A DNA stretch of 28,583 nt from an uncultured Clostridium sp. (GCA_946498265.1 CAMMNR010000005.1:1-28583), one strand, 5' to 3'. Positions 15,127 to 22,940 are shown, counted from the first letter of the stretch. Numbers and translations are program-made. Notes: generated by a model not told the origin, from the letters alone.

Positions 15127-16986
15127 TTATCTTGTCCCTTTATAAGTTGGCACAACTTCTTTTATGATTTCTTTTATTTCTTTTTTACTTTCATTATTGC
15201 TATTTTCTAGTAAAAATTGCAACTTACTTAATTTTTTAGTTATCATTTCTATATTAATATCCATAGGTTTAGCAATATGAATTTTATCATGTTTTGTTTC
15301 TTGCAAACCTTCTTCATCCATTAAAATTTCTTCATACAGTTTTTCCCCTGGTCTTAACCCTGTTATTTCTATTGGTATATCAACATTTGGTTCATATCCT
15401 GACAATTTAATTAGATTGACTGCCATATCGTATATTTTGACAGGTTCACCCATATCTAATACAAATATTTCTCCACCTTTAGCAAATGTCATAGCTTGTA
15501 AAACAAGTGATACTGCTTCTGGAATAGTCATAAAAAATCTAGTAATTTCTTTGTCTGTAACCGTTACTGGTCCTCCTTTTGCAATTTGCTTTTTAAACAA
15601 AGGAACTACTGACCCATTACTTCCTAAAACATTTCCAAATCTAACAGCTGCATATTCTGTTTTACTTTCCTGATTTTTTGCTTGGATTATCATTTCACAT
15701 AGTCTTTTTGTTGCTCCCATTATGTTTGTTGGATTAACTGCTTTGTCTGTTGATATTAATATGAATTTTTTTACATTATATTTGTCTGCACAATTTACTG
15801 TATTTAGTGTTCCAAATACATTATTTTTTATTGCTTCTAATGGACTTGTTTCCATTAATGGTACATGTTTATGTGCTGCCGCATGAAATACTAAGTATGG
15901 TTTATATACTGCAAATATTTCTTCTAATCTCTTTTTATCTCTTACACTTGCAACTATTGCACAAATTTCTGTATTTGGATATTTTGCTTTTAATTCCTGT
16001 TCTATATCATATAAATTATTTTCATAAATGTCAACTATTATAAGTTTTTTGGGATTATAATTTATTATCTGTCTACAAAGTTCTGAACCTATAGAACCTC
16101 CTCCTCCAGTTACTAATATTGCGTTATTTTCTATAAGTCCTTTTATATTCCTATTATCTAGTTTTACAGTGTCTCTTCCTAATAAGTCTTCAATTTCAAC
16201 ATCTCTAAAACTATCCATTAAATTTTTATTTTTTATTATATCTTTTGTTCCTGGCAAAATTCTAACTTTACAATTTGTTTCTTGACATATTGATAAAATG
16301 TCTTTTCTATCTTTATTTGATATGTTTGAGATTGTAAATAGAATTAATTCTACATTTTTTTCTTTACAGATTTTTGGTATATCTTGTCTTGTTCCTATAA
16401 TTTTGTTTCCTGAAATGACATAATTTATTTTGTTTACATTGTCATCTATTAGTCCTACAATATGGTACATATCTCTCATTGTTGTTTTTAATGTTCTTAT
16501 TACAATTCTTGCCGCTTCTCCTGCTCCAATTATAAGTACATTTTTTCTGTTATCATTATTTTCTTTACCAGTATTTTTATATGGCCATTCCGTTAATATC
16601 AACCTTAGTGTCACTCTATATCCTATTACTGCTGTTACAATAATCAAAGCTGCCACCATATTAACTCTTGGGTTAGCTATATTAATATTAAATACTAATC
16701 TTAATAATGCTATTATTATATATCCTATTAAACACGCCAATACATAAACTAAATAATCATTACCATTTTCATATCTAGTTATATTTTTATATGTTTTAAA
16801 TATGTGAAATAAGCCTATATATACAATTAATGCTAATATTATTGTATAAAAAAATGTTGGATTTAATTTGCTTGCTATATCAAAATTATTATCTATGATA
16901 CTTTCTGATATAAAATAAGAAAAAATTATAACTAATATATCTAAAATTCTTAAGATTACGTTTCTATGCTTTCTTAAATGTCTCAT
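15127..16986 (-). CDS. pglF: PglF/CapD-like membrane UDP-GlcNAc 4,6-dehydratase
   Basis: First step of bacillosamine-type sugar synthesis: NAD-dependent removal of water from UDP-GlcNAc to give the 4-keto-6-deoxy sugar. From the ATG at 16986 the protein has 619 residues: four N-terminal membrane helices (about 10-130), a Rossmann-like domain beginning NVLIIGAGEAARIVIRTL, and a C-terminal SDR domain with TGGGGSIGSELCRQI, AAAHKHVPLMETSP, STDKAVNPTNIMGATKR (the D-K pair replacing the usual Y-K) and NVLGSNGSVVPLF. Upstream in-frame starts (ATG 17016, TTG 17052 next to GGGGAAGG) would add up to 22 residues; the true start is uncertain. It is the first gene behind the promoter at 17094-17122. Confidence 0.9.
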   Translation of the reverse strand: MRHLRKHRNVILRILDILVIIFSYFISESIIDNNFDIASKLNPTFFYTIILALIVYIGLFHIFKTYKNITRYENGNDYLVYVLACLIGYIIIALLRLVFNINIANPRVNMVAALIIVTAVIGYRVTLRLILTEWPYKNTGKENNDNRKNVLIIGAGEAARIVIRTLKTTMRDMYHIVGLIDDNVNKINYVISGNKIIGTRQDIPKICKEKNVELILFTISNISNKDRKDILSICQETNCKVRILPGTKDIIKNKNLMDSFRDVEIEDLLGRDTVKLDNRNIKGLIENNAILVTGGGGSIGSELCRQIINYNPKKLIIVDIYENNLYDIEQELKAKYPNTEICAIVASVRDKKRLEEIFAVYKPYLVFHAAAHKHVPLMETSPLEAIKNNVFGTLNTVNCADKYNVKKFILISTDKAVNPTNIMGATKRLCEMIIQAKNQESKTEYAAVRFGNVLGSNGSVVPLFKKQIAKGGPVTVTDKEITRFFMTIPEAVSLVLQAMTFAKGGEIFVLDMGEPVKIYDMAVNLIKLSGYEPNVDIPIEITGLRPGEKLYEEILMDEEGLQETKHDKIHIAKPMDINIEMITKKLSKLQFLLENSNNESKKEIKEIIKEVVPTYKGTR

Positions 16987-17093
16987 TATCTTTATCTCAT
17001 TCCTTTTCCAAATCATAAATCTGGGTTGGAAATAATTGATATTATTTTTCAACCTTCCCCTTTTTTCATCAATATTATATTTTTTGTAAACCT

Positions 17094-17122
17094 ATTATAC
17101 ATATTTTTTATGATAAATGCAA
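17094..17122 (-). promoter_or_regulatory. Sigma-A promoter of the main polysaccharide operon
   Basis: On the minus strand TTGCAT (17117-17122) and TATAAT (17094-17099) are separated by 17 bp. This is the only good promoter before a run of thirteen genes whose gaps are at most about 26 bp. The expected leader is about 35 to 100 bases, depending on which pglF start is used. I see no terminator-like hairpin inside it. Confidence 0.8.
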
Positions 17123-17310
17123 TATATTTTTTTGATTTATTTCTAGTTTTTCTGTTTGTCCTTATTTTTACCAACATTAAAGGATTTTATTAATCTTTTT
17201 TAGGTTATTTATATAAAAGATGATAATACTAAAATTAAAATAAATTAATCATATCAAAGAAGAAAAAGTTTTTATTTTATATAAATTAAATAAAACTAGA
17301 TTTATAGCAC

Positions 17311-17354
17311 AAAAAAAAGATATAATATCAAAACTTTATATTATATCTTTTTTT
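17311..17354 (-). terminator. Strong rho-independent terminator after the VanZ-like gene
   Basis: A perfect 11-bp inverted repeat (AGATATAATAT at 17318-17328 and its complement at 17338-17348, 9-base loop) is flanked by A-runs and T-runs on both sides, giving a U-tract of seven in the minus direction. It overlaps the VanZ-like stop codon and separates the LCP-VanZ unit from the polysaccharide operon. From there to the promoter at 17122 the AT-rich sequence holds nothing else that I recognise. Confidence 0.85.
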
Positions 17355-17829
17355 GTACATTTTTTATATTATTTATAATATTACTCATTATTAGGATTAT
17401 AAGTATTCCTACTATAACTCCTGATGTATCTATCATTACATCTGTTATTTGTCCACTTCTTCCTTTTATAAATAGTTGGTGAAACTCATCTGTAGATGCA
17501 TATGTAAAACCTATTATTAAACTTATTAAAAATCTATTCTTCATTTTTAATCTATATGTCATACATAAAGACATTAATAATATTCCTACAACTGTATAAA
17601 TTGAAAAATGTGCCAATTTTCTTACAACTGTATGCATTTTTTCTACTTTTATTTGCTTTTCTTCATCTGATAAATTTTTTGTAAAAGGATTTGTATCAAT
17701 TATCCATTTTGTTACTTTTTCACTAATACTTCCTGACTTTTCTCCATTTTGATTTGAAAATCCAAATATTATTCCAAATGTTCCTATTAATAATAGTACA
17801 AGTATTGTTCTTATTATATTTATTTTCAA
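17341..17829 (-). CDS. VanZ-family membrane protein
   Basis: Small membrane protein of the VanZ-like family (often linked to teicoplanin resistance or cell-envelope genes; biochemical role not established). About 162 residues from a TTG at 17829. Seen: an N-terminal helix, RKLAHFSIYTVVGILLMSL, and the family signature ASTDEFHQLFIKGRSGQITDV split over two segments, followed by a terminal helix. The TTG lies nine bases after AAGGAG, whereas the ATG at 17859 has no SD and would place that SD inside the gene. It follows the LCP gene in the same transcription unit and ends in a terminator. Confidence 0.85.
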   Translation of the reverse strand: MKINIIRTILVLLLIGTFGIIFGFSNQNGEKSGSISEKVTKWIIDTNPFTKNLSDEEKQIKVEKMHTVVRKLAHFSIYTVVGILLMSLCMTYRLKMKNRFLISLIIGFTYASTDEFHQLFIKGRSGQITDVMIDTSGVIVGILIILIMSNIINNIKNVQKKI

Positions 17830-17876
17830 ATTATTATTCTCCTTTTTGTTTATACACATTTGTTAGCGAAGCTTTT

Positions 17877-18872
17877 TTATTTTCCATATCCTGTTTTTGT
17901 TACTATACTATTACTAATTGTTTTTACTGTTTCTGATGGAGTGTAATCATTTTCTCCAAATACTTCTTGATGTAGTCTTGTTACGTTGCTTTCTAGAGTT
18001 ACTGGTATTCCATACCATCTGTCTAATGTGATTCCTTGTGTTTCATATGGCCAACCTATACTCTCTGTTATTTTAAAACTTGTAGCACTTGGCATTAAAC
18101 CAAATATTTCATTAGCTGTTATATTCGTATATATTTTTGGTAATACCGTATCTACTAAACTATTTAACTGACTAATATTAAATGTCTTTACCTTATTTAC
18201 AACTGCTGTTAACACATCTCTCATTCTTTCTGTTCTTTTGTAATCTCCACCTGTAGCATATCTAATTCTTGCATATGCTAAAGCTTGCTCTCCTGTTAAA
18301 TTATAAGTTCCAGCTTGTGTTATACCGCTTATATGAGATACTTCTTCATCTGTAATTGTCATTGTAACTCCACCAATACTATCTATGATTTCTTGAACTG
18401 CATCGAAATTTACTGTTATAAATTCTTTTATATTTAAATCTAAATTTCTATTTAAAGTACTTATAGCAAGTGGTGCTTCTCCATATGAATATGCATGTGT
18501 TATTTTATCTAGTCCATGTCCTTCTATGTCTACATATGTGTCTCTATATACAGAAACTAATTTCACTTCTTTTGTTTCATTATTTATACTTGCTATTATT
18601 ATACAGTCACTTCTGTTTCCTTTGCTATATGTGTCTTCTCGACTATCTATTCCAAATATTGCTATATTTCTATAATTAGCTAAATTTTCTTCTGCTTGTA
18701 CAGATACATCTAAGTCTTGTTCATTGATTTCTACTTGTTGCATTTTTGATAGTTTACTATTTACATACCAATATGTTACTCCTATTATTAATGCTAATAT
18801 TATTATTAATATTAATATTATTATTCCAAATATTTTTAATCCTTTTTTTTGCTTACCTTCTTTTTTTCCCAT
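17877..18872 (-). CDS. LytR-CpsA-Psr (LCP) family glycopolymer transferase
   Basis: Membrane-anchored enzyme that moves undecaprenyl-linked glycopolymers (teichoic acids, capsule) onto peptidoglycan. The 331 residues have a short basic N-terminus, one TM helix at about 13-34 and an extracellular LCP domain (about 60-290). Its typical blocks are NIAIFGIDSRED, RSDCIIIASIN, KLVSVYRDTYVDIEGHG and ALAYARIRYATGGDYKRTERM, which include the conserved Asp and Arg residues that bind pyrophosphate. It sits just upstream of the polysaccharide operon and runs in the same direction, so wall anchoring of that polymer is a reasonable guess. The leader contains a hairpin between the SD and the ATG (see 18873-18912). 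Confidence 0.9.
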   Translation of the reverse strand: MGKKEGKQKKGLKIFGIIILILIIILALIIGVTYWYVNSKLSKMQQVEINEQDLDVSVQAEENLANYRNIAIFGIDSREDTYSKGNRSDCIIIASINNETKEVKLVSVYRDTYVDIEGHGLDKITHAYSYGEAPLAISTLNRNLDLNIKEFITVNFDAVQEIIDSIGGVTMTITDEEVSHISGITQAGTYNLTGEQALAYARIRYATGGDYKRTERMRDVLTAVVNKVKTFNISQLNSLVDTVLPKIYTNITANEIFGLMPSATSFKITESIGWPYETQGITLDRWYGIPVTLESNVTRLHQEVFGENDYTPSETVKTISNSIVTKTGYGK

Positions 18873-18912
18873 ATTACTTTACAAGAACTTATTTTGTTCT
18901 TGTATCTCCTTT
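18873..18912 (-). promoter_or_regulatory. LCP leader: SD and start codon separated by a hairpin
   Basis: A strong SD, AAAGGAGAT (18904-18912), lies more than 30 bases before the ATG at 18872. Between them is a perfect 8-bp hairpin, ACAAGAAC (18896-18903), loop AAAATAA, GTTCTTGT (18881-18888). Folding would bring the SD to within about ten bases of the ATG. An in-frame TAA shortly before the ATG rules out an upstream start. Confidence 0.6.
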
Positions 18913-18943
18913 CTTTTATTTTTCTATTTTATTTTTCTAAATT

Positions 18944-18972
18944 ATTATACTATTACATTTTTCTTTTTACAA
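18944..18972 (-). promoter_or_regulatory. Sigma-A promoter of the LCP-VanZ unit
   Basis: On the minus strand TTGTAA (18967-18972) and TATAAT (18944-18949) are separated by 17 bp, 72 bases before the LCP ATG, giving a leader of about 65 bases. Confidence 0.75.
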
Positions 18973-19005
18973 GTATAAAAATAATTTATTTTTTAATTTC
19001 CATAT

Positions 19006-19043
19006 AAAAAGGAAACATAAATTTAAAAATATGCTCCCTTTTT
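19006..19043 (-). terminator. Rho-independent terminator after the coiled-coil gene
   Basis: AAAAAGG and CATA pair with TATG and CCTTTTT across a small internal loop, with a T5 run at the end in the minus direction. It lies 18 bp after the stop of the coiled-coil protein and before the LCP promoter. The stem is imperfect. Confidence 0.6.
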
Positions 19044-19060
19044 ATTTACTTTGTTGATTT

Positions 19061-19540
19061 TTATATATCTTGTGATATGAATTTTTTTAGTTCTGCTCGT
19101 ATTAATGTTTGACTGTTTAAAATCTGTGCTAAATTAACATTTATTGTTGTATCTAATTTTTCAGCTATATTATCTATTTTTGAATTCATTACTTTCATTT
19201 CGCCTTTTATTGTTGTTATTTCACCTTTCATCGTTGTCATTTCTGATTTCATTGTTGCCATTTCTGACTTCATTATTGCCATTTCACCTTTTATTGTAAC
19301 TATTTCACCTTTTACCTCTACCATATCTTCTTTTAATATTGCTATGTCACCTTTCATTGTTGTTATTTCGCCTTTCATAGTTACTATGTCTCTTTTTACC
19401 TCTACCATATCTTCTTTTAATATTGCTATGTCTTCTTTCATTTTTGGTATTTCTTTGGTCTGTTCTTCCATTACATCTAGTCTACTATGTATCTTTCCAA
19501 ATTCGCCTTGCATTTTTAACCATAATTCGTTTGTATCCAT
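19061..19540 (-). CDS. Heptad-repeat coiled-coil protein of unknown function
   Basis: 159 residues, no signal peptide or membrane segment. Residues about 28-125 are nearly uninterrupted seven-residue repeats of the form M/I-K-G/E-E/D-I/M-x-x (for example IAILKEDMVEVK, ITTMKGDIAILK, IKGEMAIMKSEM), with hydrophobic a/d positions, predicting a long parallel coiled coil. A short more ordinary helix (DTTINVNLAQILNSQTLIRAELKKF) ends it. In the DNA this appears as 21-bp repeats, with one 39-bp stretch copied exactly 84 bp apart. The ATG at 19540 has AAAGGAG upstream. It stands alone between a promoter and a terminator. I do not recognise a named family; such proteins are common in Clostridia and vary in repeat number. 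Confidence 0.8.
   Translation of the reverse strand: MDTNELWLKMQGEFGKIHSRLDVMEEQTKEIPKMKEDIAILKEDMVEVKRDIVTMKGEITTMKGDIAILKEDMVEVKGEIVTIKGEMAIMKSEMATMKSEMTTMKGEITTIKGEMKVMNSKIDNIAEKLDTTINVNLAQILNSQTLIRAELKKFISQDI
19310..19432. repeat. Internal tandem duplication, two identical 39-bp copies 84 bp apart
   Basis: The 39 bases at 19310-19348 are repeated without change at 19394-19432, an offset of 84 bp, or four heptads (28 residues) of the coiled coil. The repeated peptide is DIAILKEDMVEVK. This lies on a background of degenerate 21-bp repeats from about 19185 to 19445. Confidence 0.85.
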
Positions 19541-19569
19541 ACTTTATCTCCTTTCATAATATAAATTTA

Positions 19570-19598
19570 ATTATATTTATGAATTCACAATTCAAGAA
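19570..19598 (-). promoter_or_regulatory. Probable promoter of the coiled-coil gene
   Basis: On the minus strand TTCTTG (19593-19598) and TATAAT (19570-19575) are separated by 17 bp, about 30 bases before the start codon. The -35 box is weak. The rest of the 216-bp gap up to argS shows only the argS terminator. Confidence 0.5.
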
Positions 19599-19719
19599 CT
19601 ATTGTGTAAATATAAATTCATAAATAAATTATGTTTATATATTAACATAGACACATACACATTACAAATTAGAAGATGCGCATTTTACTGCATTTAACTC
19701 TACTTATCTTTATATATCT

Positions 19720-19740
19720 ACAAAAAGCTCCGCTTCTTGT
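19720..19740 (-). terminator. Probable rho-independent terminator of argS
   Basis: On the minus strand ACAAGAAGC-GGA-GCTTTTTGT can form a nine-pair hairpin (with one G-U pair) 16 bp after the argS stop; the T5 run lies in the 3' arm. A self-complementary GTAAAATTTTAC lies just before it. Confidence 0.5.
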
Positions 19741-19756
19741 ACTTTTAAGTAAAATT

Positions 19757-21466
19757 TTACATTTTGTTTGGCATTTCCATTCCTAGCAAATTTGCTCCTG
19801 TTTTCAATACTTTCCCTACTATATATGTTAGATACAATCTTGCATTTTGTATATTTTTATCTTCTACAATTATTTTATTTTCGTTATAAAAATTGCTATA
19901 TGCTTTTGCTAAGTCTATTAGATATCTTGATAATATAGATGGTTCTTCTTTATTTGTTACTTGTTTTAATGTTTCTTCAAAATCATATACTAATTTTAAT
20001 ATATTTTGCGAATATTCATCAACTAAATAATCTGTATTAATCTCTTCAACTTTTGGTAAATACCCTGCCTTTTGAAGTACACTGTTTGTCCTTACATATG
20101 TGTATTGGATATATGGACCTGTCTCTCCTTGGAAATTTAATGCTGTATCCCAATCAAATATTTCATCCTTAATTCTACTATTAGCTAAATCATTAAATAT
20201 AACTGCTCCTATACCAACTTTTTTAGCTACATCATCTTTATCTTCAAGTTCAGGATTTTTTTGTTCTATAATTTCTTTTGCTCTTTGAATTGCTTCATTT
20301 AGCAAATCTTCTAATTTTATCATATTTCCTGCCCTTGTTGACATTCTTCCAGATGGTAATAATACCATACCAAAAGCTACATGTTCTAATCCATCTGTAT
20401 ATTTTTTATCAATTCCTAATAATTTTGCTACTTCAAATACTTGCTTAAAATGTAGAGTTTGTTCATATGAAACTACATATAATGCTTTATCAAAATCATA
20501 TGTCCTTGCTCTATATAAAATAGCTGCCAAATCCCTCGTCGCATATGTTGTTGAACCATTTGATTTTTTTATTATACAAGGAGTATCAATTCCTTTATCT
20601 TCTAAATTGACAACTTCTGCTCCTTGTGATTCTTGTAATTTACCTGTTTTTTGTAATGTTTCTATTACTTCTGGCATTTTATCTGAATAAAATGCTTCTC
20701 CATTCCAAGAATCAAATTTGCTTCCTAGTAAATCATATACTTTTTTAAATTCTTGTAAACTTAAATCTTTAAATTTTTCCCATATTTTTGTACAATATTC
20801 ATCTTTGTCTTCTAGTAGCTTAAAATTATATCTACATTGTTCTAAAACCTTTTCATCTTCTTTGCACAACTCGTTTACTCTTATATAAATTTTAGTTAAT
20901 TCTCCTATTGGATCTTTATCTAAATCATACTCATTTCCCCATAGTTTATATCCTTCTATTAATTTTCCAAATTGTGTTCCATAATCTCCTAGATGATTTA
21001 TTCCTATAACATTATATCCAAGCATTTTATATATATTATATAATGCTGCACCTATAACTGTTGAACGTAAATGTCCAATATGAAATGGTTTTGCAATATT
21101 TGGAGCTGAATAATCTATTACTATATTTTTACCTTTCCCTATTTCTGATTTTCCAAACTCTTCATTTTTATCTACTGCTTTTATTACTTCTTTTGCCAAT
21201 AATTTTTTATTTATATAAAAATTCAAATATCCACCAATAACTTCTACTTTATCTATTATATTTTCATCTAAAATCATTTTTTCTTTAATTTCACTTGCAA
21301 TAACTGGTGGTACTTTTTTTAACTCTTTTGCTAATCTAAAACAAGGAAAAGCATAATCTCCATTTTTTGAGTCTTTTGGCTTTTCTATATAGCTTTCTAA
21401 TTCTTTTTCTGAGATATTAGTTGCTTTTGATATTTCTTTTGCTATTATATCTTTAAAATTTATCAT
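19757..21466 (-). CDS. argS: Arginyl-tRNA synthetase
   Basis: Class I aminoacyl-tRNA synthetase that charges tRNA-Arg in the cytoplasm. The 569 residues have the N-terminal additional domain (about 1-100, DIIAKEISKATNISEKELE), the class I HIGH motif at 119-122 in APNIAKPFHIGHLRST, the GINHLGDYGTQFGKLIEGY block, the degenerate KMSKS region GRMSTRAGN, and the C-terminal DALR anticodon domain ending KTGANLLGMEMP. Length is normal. The ATG at 21466 is preceded by AGGAAG. It lies 68 bp after galE with no clear promoter between them, so cotranscription with galE is possible. Confidence 0.97.
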   Translation of the reverse strand: MINFKDIIAKEISKATNISEKELESYIEKPKDSKNGDYAFPCFRLAKELKKVPPVIASEIKEKMILDENIIDKVEVIGGYLNFYINKKLLAKEVIKAVDKNEEFGKSEIGKGKNIVIDYSAPNIAKPFHIGHLRSTVIGAALYNIYKMLGYNVIGINHLGDYGTQFGKLIEGYKLWGNEYDLDKDPIGELTKIYIRVNELCKEDEKVLEQCRYNFKLLEDKDEYCTKIWEKFKDLSLQEFKKVYDLLGSKFDSWNGEAFYSDKMPEVIETLQKTGKLQESQGAEVVNLEDKGIDTPCIIKKSNGSTTYATRDLAAILYRARTYDFDKALYVVSYEQTLHFKQVFEVAKLLGIDKKYTDGLEHVAFGMVLLPSGRMSTRAGNMIKLEDLLNEAIQRAKEIIEQKNPELEDKDDVAKKVGIGAVIFNDLANSRIKDEIFDWDTALNFQGETGPYIQYTYVRTNSVLQKAGYLPKVEEINTDYLVDEYSQNILKLVYDFEETLKQVTNKEEPSILSRYLIDLAKAYSNFYNENKIIVEDKNIQNARLYLTYIVGKVLKTGANLLGMEMPNKM

Positions 21467-21534
21467 TTTTCACTTTCTTCCTTTCTCATACACAAATTCA
21501 GTTTGAAAAGAATTAGGTTTTGATAAGGAAAATT

Positions 21535-22536
21535 TTATTTACTTTTTAAATAATTCCATGAATCCTTACACATATCATCTAATGTCTTTTCTGCTACCCA
21601 ACCTAGTTCTTCTTTTGCTTTTCTAGGATCTGCATAACATGTAGCAATATCTCCTGCTCTTCGAGGTGCTATCTTATATGGTACACTCATTCCTGTTGAT
21701 TCCTCAAATGCTTTTACCATGTCTAATACACTATAACCTGTTCCAGTACCTAAATTATATATGAATAATCCTTTTCCTTCTTTGTCTAATTTTTCTAATG
21801 CTTTTATATGTCCTTTAGCTAAATCTACTACATGAATATAATCTCTTACACCCGTTCCATCTGGAGTGTTATAATCATTTCCAAATACTGATAGTTCTTT
21901 TAGCTGACCATTTGCTACTCTTACGATATATGGCATTAAATTATTTGGTATTCCTTGTGGCTCTTCCCCAATTAGTCCACTTTCATGTGCGCCTACAGGA
22001 TTAAAATATCTTAATATACATATATCCCATGTATTATCTGATTTATATATGTCTTTTAATATTTGTTCTATAAATAGTTTTGTAGTACCATATGGATTTG
22101 TTGTTCCTCCTGTTTTACATTCTTCTGTTAATGGTATTTGTTCTGGCTCTCCATATACTGTTGCTGATGAACTAAATATGAATTTTTTTACTCCATATTT
22201 TCTCATTACATCTAATAATACTAAACAACCTGAAATATTATTTGTATAATATTCTATTGGTTTTTGTACTGATTCTCCTACTGCTTTATATCCTGCAAAA
22301 TTTAGTACCGCTTCTATTTGGTTTTCTTGAAATACTTTTTCTAGTTTTTGTTTATTAGCATAATCCATTTCGTAAAATTTAAATTCTTTTCCTGTTATTT
22401 TTTTTATAGAATCTAGTACTTCTGGTTTACTGTTGGAAAAATTGTCTATGATTATTATTTCTTTTCCAGCATTTAGTAATTCAACAGCTGTGTGGCTTCC
22501 TATAAATCCTGCTCCACCTGGTAATAATATTGCCAT
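21535..22536 (-). CDS. galE: UDP-glucose 4-epimerase
   Basis: SDR enzyme interconverting UDP-glucose and UDP-galactose (or the GlcNAc/GalNAc pair), supplying precursors for surface glycans. The 333 residues show GGAGFIGSH near 7-15, NFAGYKAVGESVQKP near 79-93, the catalytic serine region SSSATVYGE near 121-129 and the Y-xxx-K in NPYGTTKLFIEQI, followed by LRYFNPVGAHESGLIGE, which is diagnostic for GalE rather than the WbpP group. The residue before GGAG is proline where GalE normally has threonine (LLPGGAGF versus LVTGGAGY). It is divergent from the 72-residue plus-strand gene and 4 kb away from the polysaccharide operon. Confidence 0.94.
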   Translation of the reverse strand: MAILLPGGAGFIGSHTAVELLNAGKEIIIIDNFSNSKPEVLDSIKKITGKEFKFYEMDYANKQKLEKVFQENQIEAVLNFAGYKAVGESVQKPIEYYTNNISGCLVLLDVMRKYGVKKFIFSSSATVYGEPEQIPLTEECKTGGTTNPYGTTKLFIEQILKDIYKSDNTWDICILRYFNPVGAHESGLIGEEPQGIPNNLMPYIVRVANGQLKELSVFGNDYNTPDGTGVRDYIHVVDLAKGHIKALEKLDKEGKGLFIYNLGTGTGYSVLDMVKAFEESTGMSVPYKIAPRRAGDIATCYADPRKAKEELGWVAEKTLDDMCKDSWNYLKSK

Positions 22537-22560
22537 AGCTATTCATTCCTTTCTTTATTT

Positions 22561-22589
22561 TTTACTTTTTATGTAAAATGTGATATAAT
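22561..22589 (+). promoter_or_regulatory. Extended -10 promoter of the 72-residue gene
   Basis: TATAAT at 22584-22589 is preceded by TGA, an extended -10 element, with a -35-like TTTACT at 22561-22566 at a 17-bp spacing. It reads toward the small plus-strand gene. Confidence 0.65.
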
Positions 22590-22598
22590 GTATCTAAT

Positions 22599-22635
22599 AG
22601 ACTAAATAGTCTAAATATCTCATTTAATGAGATAT
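22599..22635 (+). promoter_or_regulatory. Two palindromes in the leader of the 72-residue gene
   Basis: AGACTA-AA-TAGTCT at 22599-22612 and a perfect 21-base palindrome, ATATCTCATT-T-AATGAGATAT, at 22615-22635 follow the predicted start of transcription directly. They could be operators or RNA hairpins. They end ten bases before the AAAGGAGG ribosome binding site. Confidence 0.6.
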
Positions 22636-22660
22636 CAGCAAATCAAAGGAGGTATTTTAT

Positions 22661-22879
22661 ATGAACAAACGGAGAAATGACAAAAAAACCTTTTTAGCTT
22701 ATACTAGAGAGTCTTACATCCCCACAGTTGGAGAACGTTTAACTAATTTTACATTTCTTGATAATGGTATATTGTATGACTCTACACATAGTAGTAGTAT
22801 TCTTACGGTTGAGACTATTGCTAATAACATCTACAAAGTCGAGACCAAGCATACTTTTTATATAATTCAAGTAAGCTAA
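22661..22879 (+). CDS. Conserved-looking small protein of unknown function
   Basis: 72 residues, the only convincing plus-strand gene. The N-terminus is basic (NKRRNDKKTF). The rest is polar and probably beta-rich, with alternating segments such as SILTVETIANNIYKVETKH, no cysteine, no signal peptide and no membrane helix. Support for a real gene: an extended -10 promoter, AAAGGAGG eight bases before the ATG, and a strong terminator right after the stop. It lies between cysS and galE, both on the other strand, so it is an independent unit. I do not recognise a family. Its small size, single-gene unit and palindromic leader would fit a regulated small protein, but that is only inference. Confidence 0.75.
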   Translation: MNKRRNDKKTFLAYTRESYIPTVGERLTNFTFLDNGILYDSTHSSSILTVETIANNIYKVETKHTFYIIQVS

Positions 22880-22884
22880 ACTCC

Positions 22885-22926
22885 AACCAAAAGAGCTCTT
22901 TTATAGGGCTCTTTTGGTTTATTTTA
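22885..22926 (+). terminator. Strong rho-independent terminator
   Basis: A perfect 12-bp stem (AACCAAAAGAGC at 22885-22896 with its complement at 22908-22919) is followed by TTTATTTT, just after the stop of the 72-residue gene. It lies in the convergent gap with cysS and may also slow cysS transcription coming from the other side. Confidence 0.85.
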
Positions 22927-22940
22927 AGAAACGTCCCCAA

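Noticed and set aside
17123..17310. Possible riboswitch or small gene upstream of the polysaccharide operon
   Set aside because: The sequence is low-complexity AT with no structured conserved element, and it lies upstream of the promoter, so it would not be in the leader.
19185..19445. Regular repeats resembling a CRISPR array
   Set aside because: Repeats are contiguous 21-bp units without spacers and are in frame with a heptad coiled-coil gene.
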